In this document: one piece after another, positions 1-9,568 of the stretch
Layout of the letters: every line of letters begins with the position of its first letter
How positions within the stretch are numbered: the stretch's first letter is position 1
NCBI RefSeq assembly: GCF_000016185.1
Contig: NC_011420.2
Location: 1,694,501-1,758,500 of the forward strand
Source: Rhodospirillum centenum SW
GTDB lineage: Bacteria > Pseudomonadota > Alphaproteobacteria > Azospirillales > Azospirillaceae
Length of the DNA stretch: 64,000 nt
Direction: 5' to 3'
The notes under the pieces: generated by a model
What the model was told of the DNA's origin: nothing
What the model saw: the letters and a program-made list of their open reading frames with translations, nothing else
Databases searched by the model: none
Translations under genes and position numbers: made by a program

Positions 1-91
1 TGCCCGGCGCGGCGCCGGGCGTGAAGGCGAACCACAGGGCGACCGCCCCGGCCAGGCCGGCGGCGACAAGGACGAGTCTGGACCGCTGCAC
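1..91 (-). CDS. Partial CDS, N-terminus of a secreted or membrane-anchored protein
   Basis: Only the first 30 codons lie in the window; the gene continues beyond the left edge. A GTG start at 91-89 follows a GGGGGA ribosome binding site six bases upstream. The peptide starts with a basic stretch (QRSR) followed by a hydrophobic segment (LVLVAAGLAGAVALWFAF), which looks like a signal peptide or single membrane anchor. The palindrome at 2-19 lies inside the coding part (PGAAPG). No function can be assigned from so short a piece. Confidence 0.5.
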   Translation of the reverse strand, partial: MQRSRLVLVAAGLAGAVALWFAFTPGAAPG

Positions 92-390
92 GCGACATCC
101 CCCGGCATAGGACGATCGGCACCCCGCCGGGGCCGCTCCGGCCCGAAGGTGTAGCAGGGACTGATGCCGAAATCACGTCAGCCCGACCGGGATGACATGC
201 TGGAAGATGGTACGCGGGAAATCCGGACACCCTGCGCGGCGATGCCGCAGGGCGGGACAACCGGACCGACGATGCCATGCGGACGCTGGCAGCCAGACCT
301 GAATCCGGAAAGACCATCACACAGGCCCTGCGGGGAGAGCAGGCCGAGGACAGAAAAAATCAACGCGGTATAGGAGGGAAATTCTGTTCG

Positions 391-466
391 TGGTGCCCAG
401 GGGCGGAATCGAACCACCGACACGGGGATTTTCAGTCCCCTGCTCTACCAGCTGAGCTACCTGGGC
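391..466 (-). tRNA. tRNA-Phe (GAA)
   Basis: A complete 76-base cloverleaf: acceptor stem GCCCAGG/CCTGGGC, a D arm, anticodon loop CTGAAAA giving anticodon GAA, a five-base variable loop, T arm with TTCGATT, and an encoded CCA end. It lies downstream of yacG in the same orientation and has its own likely promoter about 120 bases upstream. Confidence 0.97.
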
Positions 467-582
467 CCACCACGAACGGAGGGTGGCAGCGGCCTGTCCG
501 GACGTACCGGAGCGTTGCCGTGCCGCGCCGTTTCCGGCGCCTCGGCGGCTGCGCTTGTGGGCGCCGTCGGCCGAGGCCGCTG

Positions 583-611
583 CATATAGACAAGTTCCCG
601 GAGGCTGTCCA
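583..611 (-). promoter_or_regulatory. Sigma-70 type promoter for tRNA-Phe
   Basis: On the minus strand TGGACA (611-606) and TATATG (588-583) are separated by 17 bases. The predicted start near 576 would give a leader of about 110 bases before the tRNA. The rest of the 364-base gap between the tRNA and yacG (467-830) shows no supportable gene. Confidence 0.5.
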
Positions 612-830
612 GCGGTTTCGAACACACCGCCCGCACGTTTTTTCCACGCCCCCTTCGACCCGGGCGGAAGCGGGCCGGACAGCCCCCCGGCCTCTCCCGC
701 ACCGCCACGCCGGTCCGGGCCATCCCGAGCGCCGGCACCCCGGGGGAGAGCTTAAACGATGCCGGACAACGGCACCGGATTCGGGCCCCGCGGCGGGAAG
801 GCCGGACCTGAGTCCGGGCGGAAGGAGGGG

Positions 831-1052
831 TCAGGAAGATGGCGGCGGCGCATCCGTGTCGGGGAAGGCGTCCTCGTCCCGGTCCACCACGGGAACGCGG
901 TAGACCCCGCCCAGCCAGCGGGACAGGTCCACGTCGGCGCAGCGGCGGGAGCAGAAGGGTTTGAGCGCCGGGTCGGCGGGGCGGCCGCAGACGGGGCAGG
1001 CGGCACGCCGACGCTGGCGGGCGTCGGTCAGGTTCACGGGATCGTCGGGCAT
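831..1052 (-). CDS. yacG: DNA gyrase inhibitor YacG
   Basis: This 73-residue zinc-finger protein matches YacG in length and motif. The cysteine pairs are CPVCG (residues 20-24) and FCSRRC (33-38), followed by the family signature ADVDLSRW. The family is known to bind one zinc ion through four cysteines and to bind GyrB, inhibiting gyrase. It is the last protein gene of the infA-maf-rng-yacG string, 65 bases after the ribonuclease gene, an order common in alphaproteobacteria. The acidic proline-rich tail (DEDAFPDTDAPPPSS) is normal for the family. Confidence 0.93.
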   Translation of the reverse strand: MPDDPVNLTDARQRRRAACPVCGRPADPALKPFCSRRCADVDLSRWLGGVYRVPVVDRDEDAFPDTDAPPPSS

Positions 1053-1117
1053 CGGTCGGGACGTATCGTCTTCCGGGGCGGAACAGCGGACGTGAAGGAG
1101 ATGCTGGAAAGGCGGGG

Positions 1118-2296
1118 TCAGTCCAGCCCGTCCAGCAGATCGGCCACGGGAGGGCCGCGGCGGGACCGGGTCATCTCCATCAGGCCCAGCTTGGACAGAC
1201 CATAGACATGGGTGCCCGCCGGGTCCTCGGAAACCGCCTGCGTCAGCGTCAGCAGAAGGTGTTCGCGGTCGGCGGCGGCGGCCATGTTGACGAAGTCCAC
1301 CACGACGATGCCGCCGACATTGCGCAGCCGGAGCTGGCGCGCGATCTCCCGCGCCGCCTCCAGGTTCGTGGACAGGGGGTTGCCGCGCTCCCCGCCGTTG
1401 ACGTCGATGACGGTCAGCGCCTCCGTCCGCTCGATCACGAGCGAGCCGCCCTGCGCCAGCGGCACCCGCCGCTCCGCCAGGGCCGCGATGGCGCCGGCGA
1501 GGTCGCCCTCTTCGAACAGGGAGAGACGGGCGACATGCGGCCGCACCAGCGGCTCCAGGTCAGGGGCGCGGTCGCGGCACCAGCGGCGGACCTCCGCCAG
1601 CGCCTCCGCCCCCTCCACCCGGATGGCGTCGAAACCGGCGCCGCCGAACTCCAGCAGCGCCCGCACAGGCGCCGTGGGCGCGGGCAGCAGCAGCGCCGGC
1701 GCCCCCGCCCCGTCGGCGGCCCGCGCCGCCTGCCGCCAGTCGGCCCAGAGCGACTCCGCCTCCAGCGCCAGCAGCCCGGGGTCGGCGCTGGCGGCGTCGG
1801 CGCGGACGATCCAGCCGCCCTCCGCCGGCAGCAGGTCGCGCAGGGTGGCCTGCACCCGCGCCCGCTCCGGCCCGCGACCCAGACGGCGCGACAGATGGAG
1901 ACCCGAACCCAGCGGGGCATGGACGAGGAAGCGGCCGGGCAGCGTCACGTCCATGGTGAGGACCGCCCCCTTGTCGCCATGGGCATCGGCCTTCACCTGC
2001 ACCAGCACGGCCTGCCCGGTGCGCAGGAGCTGGCCGATGCGCGCCTCGCGCCGGTCCCGGCCCGAGGGCAGCGGCCGCACGTCGGCCGCGTTCAGAAGGC
2101 CCGGCAGACGGTCGCCGATCTCCACGAAGGCGGCATCCAGGCCGGCGACGACACGGACCACCCGGCCCAGGCGCAGCGAGCCCAGCCAGGCCGGCCGGTC
2201 GAGACGGTCGAGGTGAAGGTCGGACAGCTCGCCGTCCCGCAGCAGGGCGGCACGGGAGAGCGGTCCGGAACGGTCGATGTGGAGGGCACGGCTCAT
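1118..2296 (-). CDS. rng: Short ribonuclease E/G family protein
   Basis: A 392-residue member of the RNase E/G family, which cuts single-stranded RNA in rRNA maturation and mRNA decay. The S1-like RNA-binding region spans roughly residues 35-120. The catalytic core carries VIDVNGG near residue 305 and VVVDFVNM near 345, matching the two acidic sites of the family, although the second motif has Asn where DFIDM is usual. The protein ends soon after the LGLMEMTR segment, so the zinc-link cysteine motif and the small domain of full-length RNase G (about 490 residues) are absent. The ATG at 2296 was chosen because MSRALHID begins the conserved part; it lies 10 bases after maf. Confidence 0.85.
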   Translation of the reverse strand: MSRALHIDRSGPLSRAALLRDGELSDLHLDRLDRPAWLGSLRLGRVVRVVAGLDAAFVEIGDRLPGLLNAADVRPLPSGRDRREARIGQLLRTGQAVLVQVKADAHGDKGAVLTMDVTLPGRFLVHAPLGSGLHLSRRLGRGPERARVQATLRDLLPAEGGWIVRADAASADPGLLALEAESLWADWRQAARAADGAGAPALLLPAPTAPVRALLEFGGAGFDAIRVEGAEALAEVRRWCRDRAPDLEPLVRPHVARLSLFEEGDLAGAIAALAERRVPLAQGGSLVIERTEALTVIDVNGGERGNPLSTNLEAAREIARQLRLRNVGGIVVVDFVNMAAAADREHLLLTLTQAVSEDPAGTHVYGLSKLGLMEMTRSRRGPPVADLLDGLD

Positions 2297-2306
2297 GGCC
2301 GGCCGA

Positions 2307-2930
2307 TCATGCCCCGGCGGCGGGCAGGGGCGCCAGCGGATCGAGTCCCGCGGAACGCAGCAGGCCCGCGACCTCGAACAGCGGCAGGCCGACGATGTTG
2401 GGATGCGAACCGACGATGCCGCGCACGAACAGCGCGGCCAGCCCCTGTACGGCATAGCCGCCGGCCTTGCCGTGCCATTCGCGGCTGCGCAGATAGGCGT
2501 CGATCTCGGAGTCGGAGAGGCGCTTGAACAGCACCGCGGTCTGGACGACGCGGGTCAGGCGGCGGCCGTCGGGGGTGATGACGCAGACGCCGCCGAAGAC
2601 GCGGTGGCGGCGGCCGGAGAGCAGCCCGAGGCAGCGGCGGGCTTCGGCCTCGTCTTCCGTCTTGGGCAGGATGCGCCGGCCGACGGCGACGACGGTGTCG
2701 GCCGCCAGCACGATGGCCCCCGGATGCCGGGCGGCCACGACCGCTGCCTTGCCGCAGGCCAGACGCAGGGCATGCGGGGCCGGCAGCTCGTCCTTCAGCG
2801 GAGTCTCGTCGATATCGGCGGGATCGACCGCCGCTGGCACGATTCCGATCTGCGCCAGCAGATCGCGCCGGCGCGGCGAACTGGACGCGAGCACCAGCAC
2901 GGGGCCGGCGCCGGGAGACGCCATGGTCAC
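2307..2930 (-). CDS. maf: Maf-like nucleoside triphosphate pyrophosphatase
   Basis: A 207-residue Maf/Ham1-fold protein. The family hydrolyses non-canonical or pyrimidine nucleoside triphosphates to monophosphates and is linked to division control. Visible signatures are ASSSPRRRDLL near the N-terminus, DIDET, and the ADTVV motif around the metal-binding aspartate, followed by LPKTEDEAEA. The track starts at GTG 2930; an in-frame ATG at 2924 is an equally plausible start, as neither has a strong ribosome binding site. It lies between infA (9-base gap) and the RNase gene (10-base gap), suggesting cotranscription. Confidence 0.92.
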   Translation of the reverse strand: MTMASPGAGPVLVLASSSPRRRDLLAQIGIVPAAVDPADIDETPLKDELPAPHALRLACGKAAVVAARHPGAIVLAADTVVAVGRRILPKTEDEAEARRCLGLLSGRRHRVFGGVCVITPDGRRLTRVVQTAVLFKRLSDSEIDAYLRSREWHGKAGGYAVQGLAALFVRGIVGSHPNIVGLPLFEVAGLLRSAGLDPLAPLPAAGA

Positions 2931-2939
2931 GGATACCGC

Positions 2940-3158
2940 TTACTTGAAGCGGAAGGTGATGCGGCCCTTGGTCAGGTCGTAGGGCGTCATCTCGACGTTG
3001 ACCCGGTCGCCCGCCAGGACACGGATGCGGTTCTTGCGCATCTTGCCGGAGGTGTGGGCCAGCACTTCATGATTGTTGTCGAGCTTCACGCGGAACATCG
3101 CGTTGGGCAACAGCTCGGTGACCGTGCCGGAAAACTCGATCAGGTCCTCTTTGGCCAT
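2940..3158 (-). CDS. infA: Translation initiation factor IF-1
   Basis: A 72-residue S1/OB-fold protein of exactly the usual IF-1 length, beginning [11 protein letters not shown] and ending GRITFRFK. Hallmarks include [20 protein letters not shown] and [15 protein letters not shown]-1 binds the ribosomal A site during initiation. The ATG at 3158 is set by family length and by AAGGAAG a few bases upstream; in-frame codons further upstream are not part of the family. A 149-base gap from the phosphatase gene leaves room for a separate promoter. Confidence 0.98.
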   Translation of the reverse strand: MAKEDLIEFSGTVTELLPNAMFRVKLDNNHEVLAHTSGKMRKNRIRVLAGDRVNVEMTPYDLTKGRITFRFK

Positions 3159-3307
3159 AACTTCCTTTCGGAGGCTGTGATTTGCGGGCACATAGGTGAT
3201 TGGCGCCGGGCCGCCGGTCAAGTGTTTTCCCGGAACGCAGCCCTGGCTTGTCCATATGGGGCACGCGGCGAACCGCCACGCCCCTTACAGCGAAGCCGCT
3301 GCGGGAC

Positions 3308-3760
3308 TCACCCGCCGCCGGGCGGCGGCGGGAACCGCTCCCCGATCCGGCGGATCAGGCCGTCGCGGACGCTGCGGTAGGCGGCGAGTCGCACGTCCCG
3401 CGAGCCCTCCACGACGGAGGGATCGAAGGTATGCCAGAATTCGACCTCGCAGGCCATGGTCCGGGTCATCTCCACCGCCCGGTGCTGCGCCTCCGGCGAG
3501 AGCGAGACGACAAGGTCGAAGGAAGTGTCCTCCAACTGGTCGAAGCTCTTGGAGCGGTGGCGGGCGAGGTCGATGCCGATCTCCGCCATCACCGCCACCG
3601 CGAAGGGGTCGAGGTCGCCCTCGCGCACGCCCACCGAGTCCACATAGAGGCGCGTCCCCTGCAACCGCTTCAGGATCGCCTCCGCCATGGGGGAGCGGAT
3701 CGAGTTGTGGGTGCAGGCGAACAGGACGCTGGTGATGCTCGGCGGGAGGATCTCGGCCAT
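3308..3760 (-). CDS. Low-molecular-weight protein tyrosine phosphatase family protein
   Basis: A 150-residue protein of the LMW phosphatase/arsenate reductase fold. The P-loop CTHNSIR (Cys16 to Arg22, CX5R) directly follows a hydrophobic strand, as in the family, and is followed by SPMAEAIL. An FDPS segment in the C-terminal third may supply the general acid. Either tyrosine-phosphate hydrolysis or arsenate reduction fits the fold; no ars genes are nearby. It starts 8 bases after UPF0262 and belongs to the conserved alphaproteobacterial string hisG-hisD-UPF0262-phosphatase-infA. Confidence 0.85.
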   Translation of the reverse strand: MAEILPPSITSVLFACTHNSIRSPMAEAILKRLQGTRLYVDSVGVREGDLDPFAVAVMAEIGIDLARHRSKSFDQLEDTSFDLVVSLSPEAQHRAVEMTRTMACEVEFWHTFDPSVVEGSRDVRLAAYRSVRDGLIRRIGERFPPPPGGG

Positions 3761-3768
3761 GCGCCGCC

Positions 3769-4251
3769 CTATCCGCGGATGTGCAGGACGCAGATGAGCG
3801 TGAACAGGCGGCGGGCGGTCTGCATGTCCAGCTCGATGCGGCCGGCCAGCCGCTCGCGCAGCAGTTCCGATCCCTCGTTGTGGACACCGCGCCGGCCCAT
3901 GTCGATCGCCTCGATCTGCGAGGGCGACGCGGTGCGGATGGCCTTGTAGTAGCTGTCGCAGATCAGGAAGTAGTCGCGGACGATGGTGCGGAACGGGGTC
4001 AGCGGCAGGGTGACCTTGCTCAGCTCGACATCGTCGTCCCCGCGCACGTCGAAGATGAGGCGGTTGTCCTCGATGGCGAGATAGAGCCGGAACGGCCCCT
4101 GTTCGGGCTGCTCCACGAGCTGGAAGCGGTTCTCCTCCAGCAGGTCGAACAGGGCCACGGCCCGCTCGTGCTCCACCTCCGGGCTGCGGCGCACGACGTT
4201 CTTCTCCACCAGCTCGACATGGATGATGCGCTGGCTGGACGGCTGGCTCAC
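3769..4251 (-). CDS. UPF0262 family protein
   Basis: A 160-residue conserved alphaproteobacterial protein of unknown function. Recognisable segments are SQRIIHVELVEKNVVRRSPEVEHER at the N-terminus (quoted here only as landmarks SQRIIHVEL and SPEVEHER), FDVRGDDD, and PFRTIVRDYFLICDSYYKAI. It starts at GTG 4251 behind a strong GGGAGGG ribosome binding site. It follows hisD by 10 bases and precedes the phosphatase gene by 8, so it is very probably cotranscribed with both. No catalytic motif or membrane segment is visible. Confidence 0.9.
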   Translation of the reverse strand: MSQPSSQRIIHVELVEKNVVRRSPEVEHERAVALFDLLEENRFQLVEQPEQGPFRLYLAIEDNRLIFDVRGDDDVELSKVTLPLTPFRTIVRDYFLICDSYYKAIRTASPSQIEAIDMGRRGVHNEGSELLRERLAGRIELDMQTARRLFTLICVLHIRG

Positions 4252-4261
4252 GGTCCCTCCC

Positions 4262-5563
4262 CTACTCCGCGGCGCGGCCGAGACGGATCGCCACCGACAG
4301 GGCGTGCGCCTCCAGCCCCTCGGCCCGCGCCAGCGTCACCGCGGCCGGGCCGATGGCGGCCAAACTGCAGGCGTCGCAGCCGACCAGCGTCGTCCGCTTC
4401 ATGAAGTCCAGCACGTTCAGCCCGCTGGAGAAACGCGCGCTGCGCGCGGTCGGCAGCACATGGTTCGGCCCGGCCACATAATCGCCGATGGCCTCGGGCG
4501 TGTGGCGGCCCAGGAAGATGGCGCCCGCGTTGCGGACACGCGCGGCCAGCGCGTCGGGATCGGCCACGGCCAGTTCCAGATGCTCCGGCGCCAGCCGGTC
4601 CACCAGGGCCGGCGCCTCCGCCAGATCGCGCAGCACGACGATGGCGCCGTGCGCCTGCCAGCTTGCCGCCGCGATGCGGGCCCGCGGCAGGGTTGCCAGA
4701 TGCGCCTCCACCGCCGCCGCGACGGCATCCGCGAAGGCCGCGTCGTCGGTCAGCAGGATGGCCTGGGAGCTTTCGTCGTGCTCCGCCTGCGAGAGCAGGT
4801 CGGCGGCGATCCAGGCGGGATCGTTCGCACCATCGGCGACCACCAGGATCTCCGACGGGCCGGCGATCATGTCGATGCCGACGGTGCCGAAGACCTGCCG
4901 CTTGGCGGCGGCGACATAGGCGTTGCCGGGGCCGACGATCTTGTCCACCGGGGCGATGGTGTCCGTGCCGTAGGCGAGCGCCGCCACGGCCTGGGCCCCG
5001 CCGATCCGGTAGATCTCCGTCACCCCCGCCGCCCGCGCGGCGGCCAGCACCAGCGGGTTCAGCACGCCGTCGGGAGTCGGCACCACCATGGCGATGCGCG
5101 GCACGCCCGCGACGCGCGCCGGCATGGCGTTCATCAGGACGGAACTGGGATAGGCCGCCGTGCCGCCGGGAACGTAGATGCCGACGGCGCCCACCGGCGT
5201 CCAGCGCGCGCCCAGGCGCACACCCTGCGCATCGGTGAAGGACAGCGCCTCCGGCTGCTGGCGGCGGTGGAACGCCTCGATCCGCGCCGCGGCCTCGTGC
5301 AGGGCGGCCAGGGTGCCGGCATCGCAGCGGGCGACGGCGGCGTCGATCTCCGCCGCGGTGATGCGCAGCGTCTCCGGCGTCAGGTCCTGCCGGTCCCAGC
5401 GCCGCGTGTACCCGATCACCGCCGTGTCGCCATGCGCCCGCACGTCGGCCAGGACCGTGGCGACGGCGGCGTTCACATCCTCCTGCACCTCGCGCTTGGC
5501 GGCGAGCAGGGTGGCGAAACCGGCCTCGAAGCCGGGATCGCGGGTGGAGAGCCTAAGCGGCAT
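4262..5563 (-). CDS. hisD: Histidinol dehydrogenase
   Basis: A 433-residue HisD, the usual length, catalysing the last two steps of histidine synthesis (histidinol to histidine with NAD). Visible landmarks include [14 protein letters not shown]-like text ([19 protein letters not shown]), [43 protein letters not shown] and LAPEHLEL, which carry the zinc-binding and catalytic His/Glu residues. The start codon overlaps the end of hisG by 11 bases, so the two are translated as a pair. Confidence 0.97.
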   Translation of the reverse strand: MPLRLSTRDPGFEAGFATLLAAKREVQEDVNAAVATVLADVRAHGDTAVIGYTRRWDRQDLTPETLRITAAEIDAAVARCDAGTLAALHEAAARIEAFHRRQQPEALSFTDAQGVRLGARWTPVGAVGIYVPGGTAAYPSSVLMNAMPARVAGVPRIAMVVPTPDGVLNPLVLAAARAAGVTEIYRIGGAQAVAALAYGTDTIAPVDKIVGPGNAYVAAAKRQVFGTVGIDMIAGPSEILVVADGANDPAWIAADLLSQAEHDESSQAILLTDDAAFADAVAAAVEAHLATLPRARIAAASWQAHGAIVVLRDLAEAPALVDRLAPEHLELAVADPDALAARVRNAGAIFLGRHTPEAIGDYVAGPNHVLPTARSARFSSGLNVLDFMKRTTLVGCDACSLAAIGPAAVTLARAEGLEAHALSVAIRLGRAAE

Positions 5564-6242
5564 GGGCGGCCTCGCGGAAACGGTCGATCCAGCCCTGGAT
5601 TTCCCCGTGCCGGGTCTTGTAGGCGGCGCGGTTGACGATCAGGCGCGAGGTGATGTCGGCGATGTGCTCGATCTCGACAAGACCGTTGGCCTTCAGGGTG
5701 GAGCCGGTGGAGACCAGATCGACGATGCGCTGGGACAGGCCCAGGCTGGGCGCCAGCTCCATCGCCCCGTTCAGCTTGATGCACTCGGCCTGAACGCCGC
5801 GGGCGGCGAAATGGCGCCGGGTGATCTCCGGATACTTGGTCGCCACCCGGACATGCGACCAGCGCGAGGGGTCGTCCCCGGTCACCATCTCCACCGGCTC
5901 CGCCACGGCGATGCGGCAGCGGCCGATGCCCAGGTCGAGCGGCGCGTAGAGTTCGGGATAGTCGAACTCCATCAGCACGTCGTTGCCGCAGACCCCGAGC
6001 TGGGCCGCGCCGAAGGCGACGAAGGTCGCCACGTCGAAGGAGCGGACGCGGATGATCTCGACGTTCGGCAGGCTGGTCGGGAAGCGCAGCGCCCGGCTCT
6101 TCGGATTGTCGAAATCGGGGTCCGGCACGATCCCGACCCGCTCCAGGAGGGGCCGCACCTCGTCCAGGATGCGGCCTTTGGGCAGGGCCAGGACGAGCCG
6201 GTCGTCGGTCACGGGATCGGGGGAAACGGCAGGGAACGTCAC
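5553..6242 (-). CDS. hisG: ATP phosphoribosyltransferase, short form
   Basis: A 229-residue HisG that condenses ATP and PRPP in the first step of histidine synthesis. [12 protein letters not shown] and the PRPP-binding segment [16 protein letters not shown] are clear. Its length is that of the short form, which lacks the C-terminal regulatory domain; this form is known to need HisZ, so a hisZ gene is expected elsewhere in the genome. It starts with GTG at 6242 and ends inside the start of hisD. Confidence 0.96.
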   Translation of the reverse strand: MTFPAVSPDPVTDDRLVLALPKGRILDEVRPLLERVGIVPDPDFDNPKSRALRFPTSLPNVEIIRVRSFDVATFVAFGAAQLGVCGNDVLMEFDYPELYAPLDLGIGRCRIAVAEPVEMVTGDDPSRWSHVRVATKYPEITRRHFAARGVQAECIKLNGAMELAPSLGLSQRIVDLVSTGSTLKANGLVEIEHIADITSRLIVNRAAYKTRHGEIQGWIDRFREAAHAA

Positions 6243-6401
6243 GGCGGCAGCAGCTCCGGCGGAAAACGGAGAAGCCTTTACTTGGCACGGGCCGGCAGCG
6301 GCGTCCAGTCGCAGCGGGGAAAGCCAGGGGTGCGCGGCGGCGCGGACGGGGTGACCCGGACGGGATTACGGGAAGAAAGGCGGCGGAGGAACGGCCGCAG
6401 C

Positions 6402-6908
6402 CTACTCCGCCGCCCGGCCCTCGGCCTCGACATGGCGGGGACGGGCGCTGGTCGGCCAGGGCCGGCCGACATCCTCCAGCCGGCAGTCCAGGGTCGGCGC
6501 CTCCAGGCGGATGCAGGCCCCGCCGGAGAAATGCAGCAGCACCGCCCCCTCCGTCCGCTCGATGGCGAGCAGCGACAGCATGGCGGTGCGGTCGCTGCGG
6601 TCGAGATTGCGGCAGGAGACCTTCGCCACCCCGTCGAAACGGACGGCGCAGTTGGTCCGCTCGTAGGGGCAGTCCTCGTCGGGCGTGGGGCCGACGGCGG
6701 TTCGCCGGAGGGCCTTGCCTGCGGGGGCACCGTCTGCGGGGGCAGCGTCCGCCGTCTCCCAGCGGAAGCGGTTGGCGATCAGGACGAAGCGGCGCTCACC
6801 GGGCAGGAACGCCGTGTCGCCGATCGGAACGATCGCGTCCTGCAGGAAGGCGGAGACGACCTTCAGGTCCTCCTCGTCGCATGCACGCAGTTTCAGCCCA
6901 CCAGACAT
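6402..6908 (-). CDS. DUF2948 family protein
   Basis: A 168-residue conserved alphaproteobacterial protein of unknown function. The family opening is visible as LKLRACDEEDLKVVSAFLQDA, shortened here to the landmarks LRACDEEDL and DAIVPIGD; later come RRFVLIANRFRWE and LSLLAIE. The internal ADAAPADGAPAGKA stretch looks like a flexible insertion. ATG 6908 is preferred over an in-frame ATG 33 bases upstream because GAAGGGA precedes it and the conserved part begins there. It sits between murA and hisG, its normal place in this group. Confidence 0.85.
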   Translation of the reverse strand: MSGGLKLRACDEEDLKVVSAFLQDAIVPIGDTAFLPGERRFVLIANRFRWETADAAPADGAPAGKALRRTAVGPTPDEDCPYERTNCAVRFDGVAKVSCRNLDRSDRTAMLSLLAIERTEGAVLLHFSGGACIRLEAPTLDCRLEDVGRPWPTSARPRHVEAEGRAAE

Positions 6909-6968
6909 CGTACCCGTCCCTTCAGGCGACCGTTCATCCACGGGGCCACGGCCCCCGCACGGCCTGAT

Positions 6969-8267
6969 TTAGTCAGTCTCCCGCACCCGTTCCATATCCG
7001 CGCCGCAGGCGACCAGCTTTTCCTCGATGCGCTCATAGCCGCGGTCGAGGTGGTAGATGCGGTTCACCACCGTCTCCCCCGCCGCGGCGAGGCCGGCGAT
7101 CACCAGCGAGACGGAGGCGCGCAGGTCCGTCGCCATCACCGGCGCCCCGGTCAGCCGCGGCACCCCGCGCACCAGGGCCGACGCGCCATGCACGGTGATG
7201 TTGGCTCCCATGCGCGCCAGCTCGGGCACATGCATGAAGCGGTTCTCGAAGATCGACTCGGTGATCATGGCGGCGCCGGTGCAGGTGCACATGAGCGCCA
7301 TCATCTGGGCCTGCAGGTCGGTCGGGAAGCCGGGGAACGGCTCCGTCATCACGTCCACCCCGAGCAGCACGCCGTTGCGGCGGCGGACCCGCAGGCCGGC
7401 CTCCGTCTCCTCGAAATCGATCTCGGCCCCTGACAGGATCTTGGCCACCGACTTGATGTGCTCCAGCCGGGCGCCCACCAGTTCGACCTCTCCGCCGGTG
7501 ATGGCGGCGGCCATGGCGAAAGTGCCGGTCTCGATGCGGTCGGGGATGATGGTGTGGTGGGCGCCGGACAGCCGGTCGCGGCCGCGGATGCGGATGCGGT
7601 CGGTGCCCGCCCCCTCGATCTCCGCCCCCATGGCGATCAGGCAGTGGGCGAGGTCGGTGATCTCCGGCTCGCGGGCGGCGTTCACCAGCAGCGTTTCGCC
7701 CTTCGCCAGAGCCGCGGCCATCATCAGGTTCTCCGTCGCGCCGACGGAGACCTGGGGGAAGACGATCTCCGCCCCGCGCAGGCCGCCCGCGGGCGCGCTG
7801 GCGATGACGTAGCCGCCGTCGATCTCGATGCTCGCCCCCATGGCCTGGAGGCCCTTGATGTGCAGGTCCACCGGGCGCGGCCCGATGGCGCAGCCGCCGG
7901 GCAGGCTGACCTTCGCCTGACCGCAGCGCGCGAGCAGCGGCCCCAGCACCAGCACCGAGGCGCGCATCTTGCGCACCAGGTCGTAAGGCGCCGTCGTGCT
8001 GGCGATGGTGGCGGCCGTCAGTTCGACCACGCGGCCCTGACTGCCCCCGCCGCCCTGGGCGTGGCCGTTCAGCCGGATGTCCACGCCGTGCTGGGCCAGC
8101 AGGTTGGCCATCGTCGTGATGTCCGCCAGATGCGGCAGGTTGGCGAGGGTGAGGGTGCCGTCGGTCAGCAGGCAGGCGGCCATGAGCGGCAGGGCCGCGT
8201 TCTTGGCGCCGCTGATGGGGATGCTGCCCTTGAGCGGGCGGCCACCGCGAATCCGGAGCTTGTCCAT
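6969..8267 (-). CDS. murA: UDP-N-acetylglucosamine 1-carboxyvinyltransferase
   Basis: A 432-residue MurA, which transfers enolpyruvate from PEP to UDP-GlcNAc in the first committed step of peptidoglycan synthesis. It opens MDKLRIRGG, has [10 protein letters not shown] (with the conserved Lys-Asn pair) and the active-site loop [14 protein letters not shown] with Cys126, so it should be fosfomycin-sensitive type. ATG 8267 gives the family length; upstream in-frame codons overlap dcd antisense-free spacer and are not conserved. It is followed by DUF2948 after 60 bases. Confidence 0.97.
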   Translation of the reverse strand: MDKLRIRGGRPLKGSIPISGAKNAALPLMAACLLTDGTLTLANLPHLADITTMANLLAQHGVDIRLNGHAQGGGGSQGRVVELTAATIASTTAPYDLVRKMRASVLVLGPLLARCGQAKVSLPGGCAIGPRPVDLHIKGLQAMGASIEIDGGYVIASAPAGGLRGAEIVFPQVSVGATENLMMAAALAKGETLLVNAAREPEITDLAHCLIAMGAEIEGAGTDRIRIRGRDRLSGAHHTIIPDRIETGTFAMAAAITGGEVELVGARLEHIKSVAKILSGAEIDFEETEAGLRVRRRNGVLLGVDVMTEPFPGFPTDLQAQMMALMCTCTGAAMITESIFENRFMHVPELARMGANITVHGASALVRGVPRLTGAPVMATDLRASVSLVIAGLAAAGETVVNRIYHLDRGYERIEEKLVACGADMERVRETD

Positions 8268-8389
8268 GGCTGTGCGTCGCTGCGGGAATGGCTGGAGGGG
8301 AACGGGGCGGGCGGGGTCGGGAGGGCTTCCCTGGACCCGGAGTGTGGCCGCAGCATGGTCAAGAAGCCCCTGCCGCGACCGGGTCCGGA

Positions 8390-8944
8390 TCAGAGGCGCG
8401 GCAATGTCACACCGCGCTGGCGCATGTACTTGCCGGCGCGGTCGGCATAGGAGACCTCGCAGGTTCCCTCCCCCTTGAGGAAGAGGAACTGGCACAGCCC
8501 CTCGTTGGCATACACCTTGGCGGGCAGCGGCGTGGTGTTGGAGATTTCCAGGGTGACGTGCCCCTCCCACTCCGGCTCCAGCGGCGTGACGTTCACGATC
8601 AGGCCGCAGCGGGCATAGGTGGACTTGCCCAGGCAGATCACCAGCACGTCGCGCGGGATGCGGAAATACTCCACCGTCCGCGCCAGGGCGAAACTGTTGG
8701 CCGGGATGATGCAGACATCGGTCTTGCGGTCCACGAAACTGGTCGCGTCGAACTGCTTGGGATCGACGATCGCGTTGTCCACGTTCGTGAAGATCTTGAA
8801 CTCGTCGGCCACCCGGGCGTCGTAGCCGTAGGAGGAGAGGCCGTAGGAGATCACGCCCTCGCGCTTCTGCGCCTCGGTGAACGGCTCGATCATGCCCTTG
8901 GTCGTGGCCATCTCGCGGATCCAGGTGTCGGGCATGATCGGCAT
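8390..8944 (-). CDS. dcd: dCTP deaminase
   Basis: A 184-residue dCTP deaminase (dCTP to dUTP plus ammonia), supplying dTMP synthesis. The family signatures [38 protein letters not shown] and a C-terminal [14 protein letters not shown] are all present, including the catalytic glutamate in EPEWEGH. It lies 122 bases upstream of murA on the same strand. ATG 8944 gives the normal length; an internal Met (MPDTWIREM) nine bases later is a possible alternative start. Confidence 0.96.
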   Translation of the reverse strand: MPIMPDTWIREMATTKGMIEPFTEAQKREGVISYGLSSYGYDARVADEFKIFTNVDNAIVDPKQFDATSFVDRKTDVCIIPANSFALARTVEYFRIPRDVLVICLGKSTYARCGLIVNVTPLEPEWEGHVTLEISNTTPLPAKVYANEGLCQFLFLKGEGTCEVSYADRAGKYMRQRGVTLPRL

Positions 8945-9042
8945 GGGGGCGGGGTCTCCGGAGTCGCGGATGCGGGAATGAGCGGCCTTGTAGCCCAGCG
9001 CCGGGGGGCGCTCAAGCGACAGGGGCGCGCGGCCGGCCTGTC

Positions 9043-9234
9043 TCAGGAGCCGCCGCGGGCGCGCTCCTGCTCCTTGCGGCGGCGCAGATTGTCCCGCAAC
9101 GCGCGGGCCAGACGCTCGGCCCGGTCGTCCTTCGGGCCGGCATCCCTTGTCCCGGCGTCCTTGCCCGCGGGCGGGGCTGCCTGACCGTCAGGGGAAGCAG
9201 GGGACAGGGTGTGCGGCTGCGGGTCGTCGGTCAC
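9043..9234 (-). CDS. Small conserved basic protein
   Basis: A likely 63-residue protein of unknown function. Its C-terminal half ([20 protein letters not shown]) is a basic amphipathic helix of the kind seen in small hypothetical alphaproteobacterial proteins; the N-terminal half is proline- and aspartate-rich and looks disordered. GTG 9234, with a GGGAG about 12 bases upstream, is the suggested start; the open frame continues further upstream but with non-protein-like composition. It is upstream of dcd on the same strand. Confidence 0.5.
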   Translation of the reverse strand: MTDDPQPHTLSPASPDGQAAPPAGKDAGTRDAGPKDDRAERLARALRDNLRRRKEQERARGGS

Positions 9235-9395
9235 GGCGGCGGCTCCCGGGCGGGCGGAAAGGGGATGTCGCCGGGATTCAGGCGACAGCATGCTCCCGGC
9301 GTCAAGCGATGCCGTCAGCCCGCGGCGGTATCGGGCGGCGGGACCGCGGTTTTCCGGGCCTCCCGAAAAAAATCCCGACCCGGTGTTCGGAACGC

Positions 9396-9424
9396 TTGCA
9401 TCCCCCGCCGCCCTGTGGCACATA
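9396..9424 (+). promoter_or_regulatory. Possible promoter for tRNA-Thr
   Basis: TTGCAT at 9396-9401 and CACATA at 9419-9424 are 17 bases apart, about 40 bases upstream of the tRNA. The -35 element resembles that of the tRNA-Pro promoter in this window (TTGCAG), but the -10 element is weak. Confidence 0.35.
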
Positions 9425-9466
9425 CCGCCGCCACACGGGGCGCCCCACCGGGGAACGCCGCCAGAT

Positions 9467-9542
<76 letters not shown>

Positions 9543-9568
9543 TTCTCCCCCTTCTCTTCTGAAATCCG

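Noticed and set aside
92-390. Short frames between the left-edge gene and tRNA-Phe
   Set aside because: No ribosome binding site, no similarity and atypical composition; nothing supportable is seen in this spacer.
3159-3240. A promoter for infA with TTGACC and CTATGT
   Set aside because: The two elements are about 20-21 bases apart, too far for a normal sigma-70 promoter.
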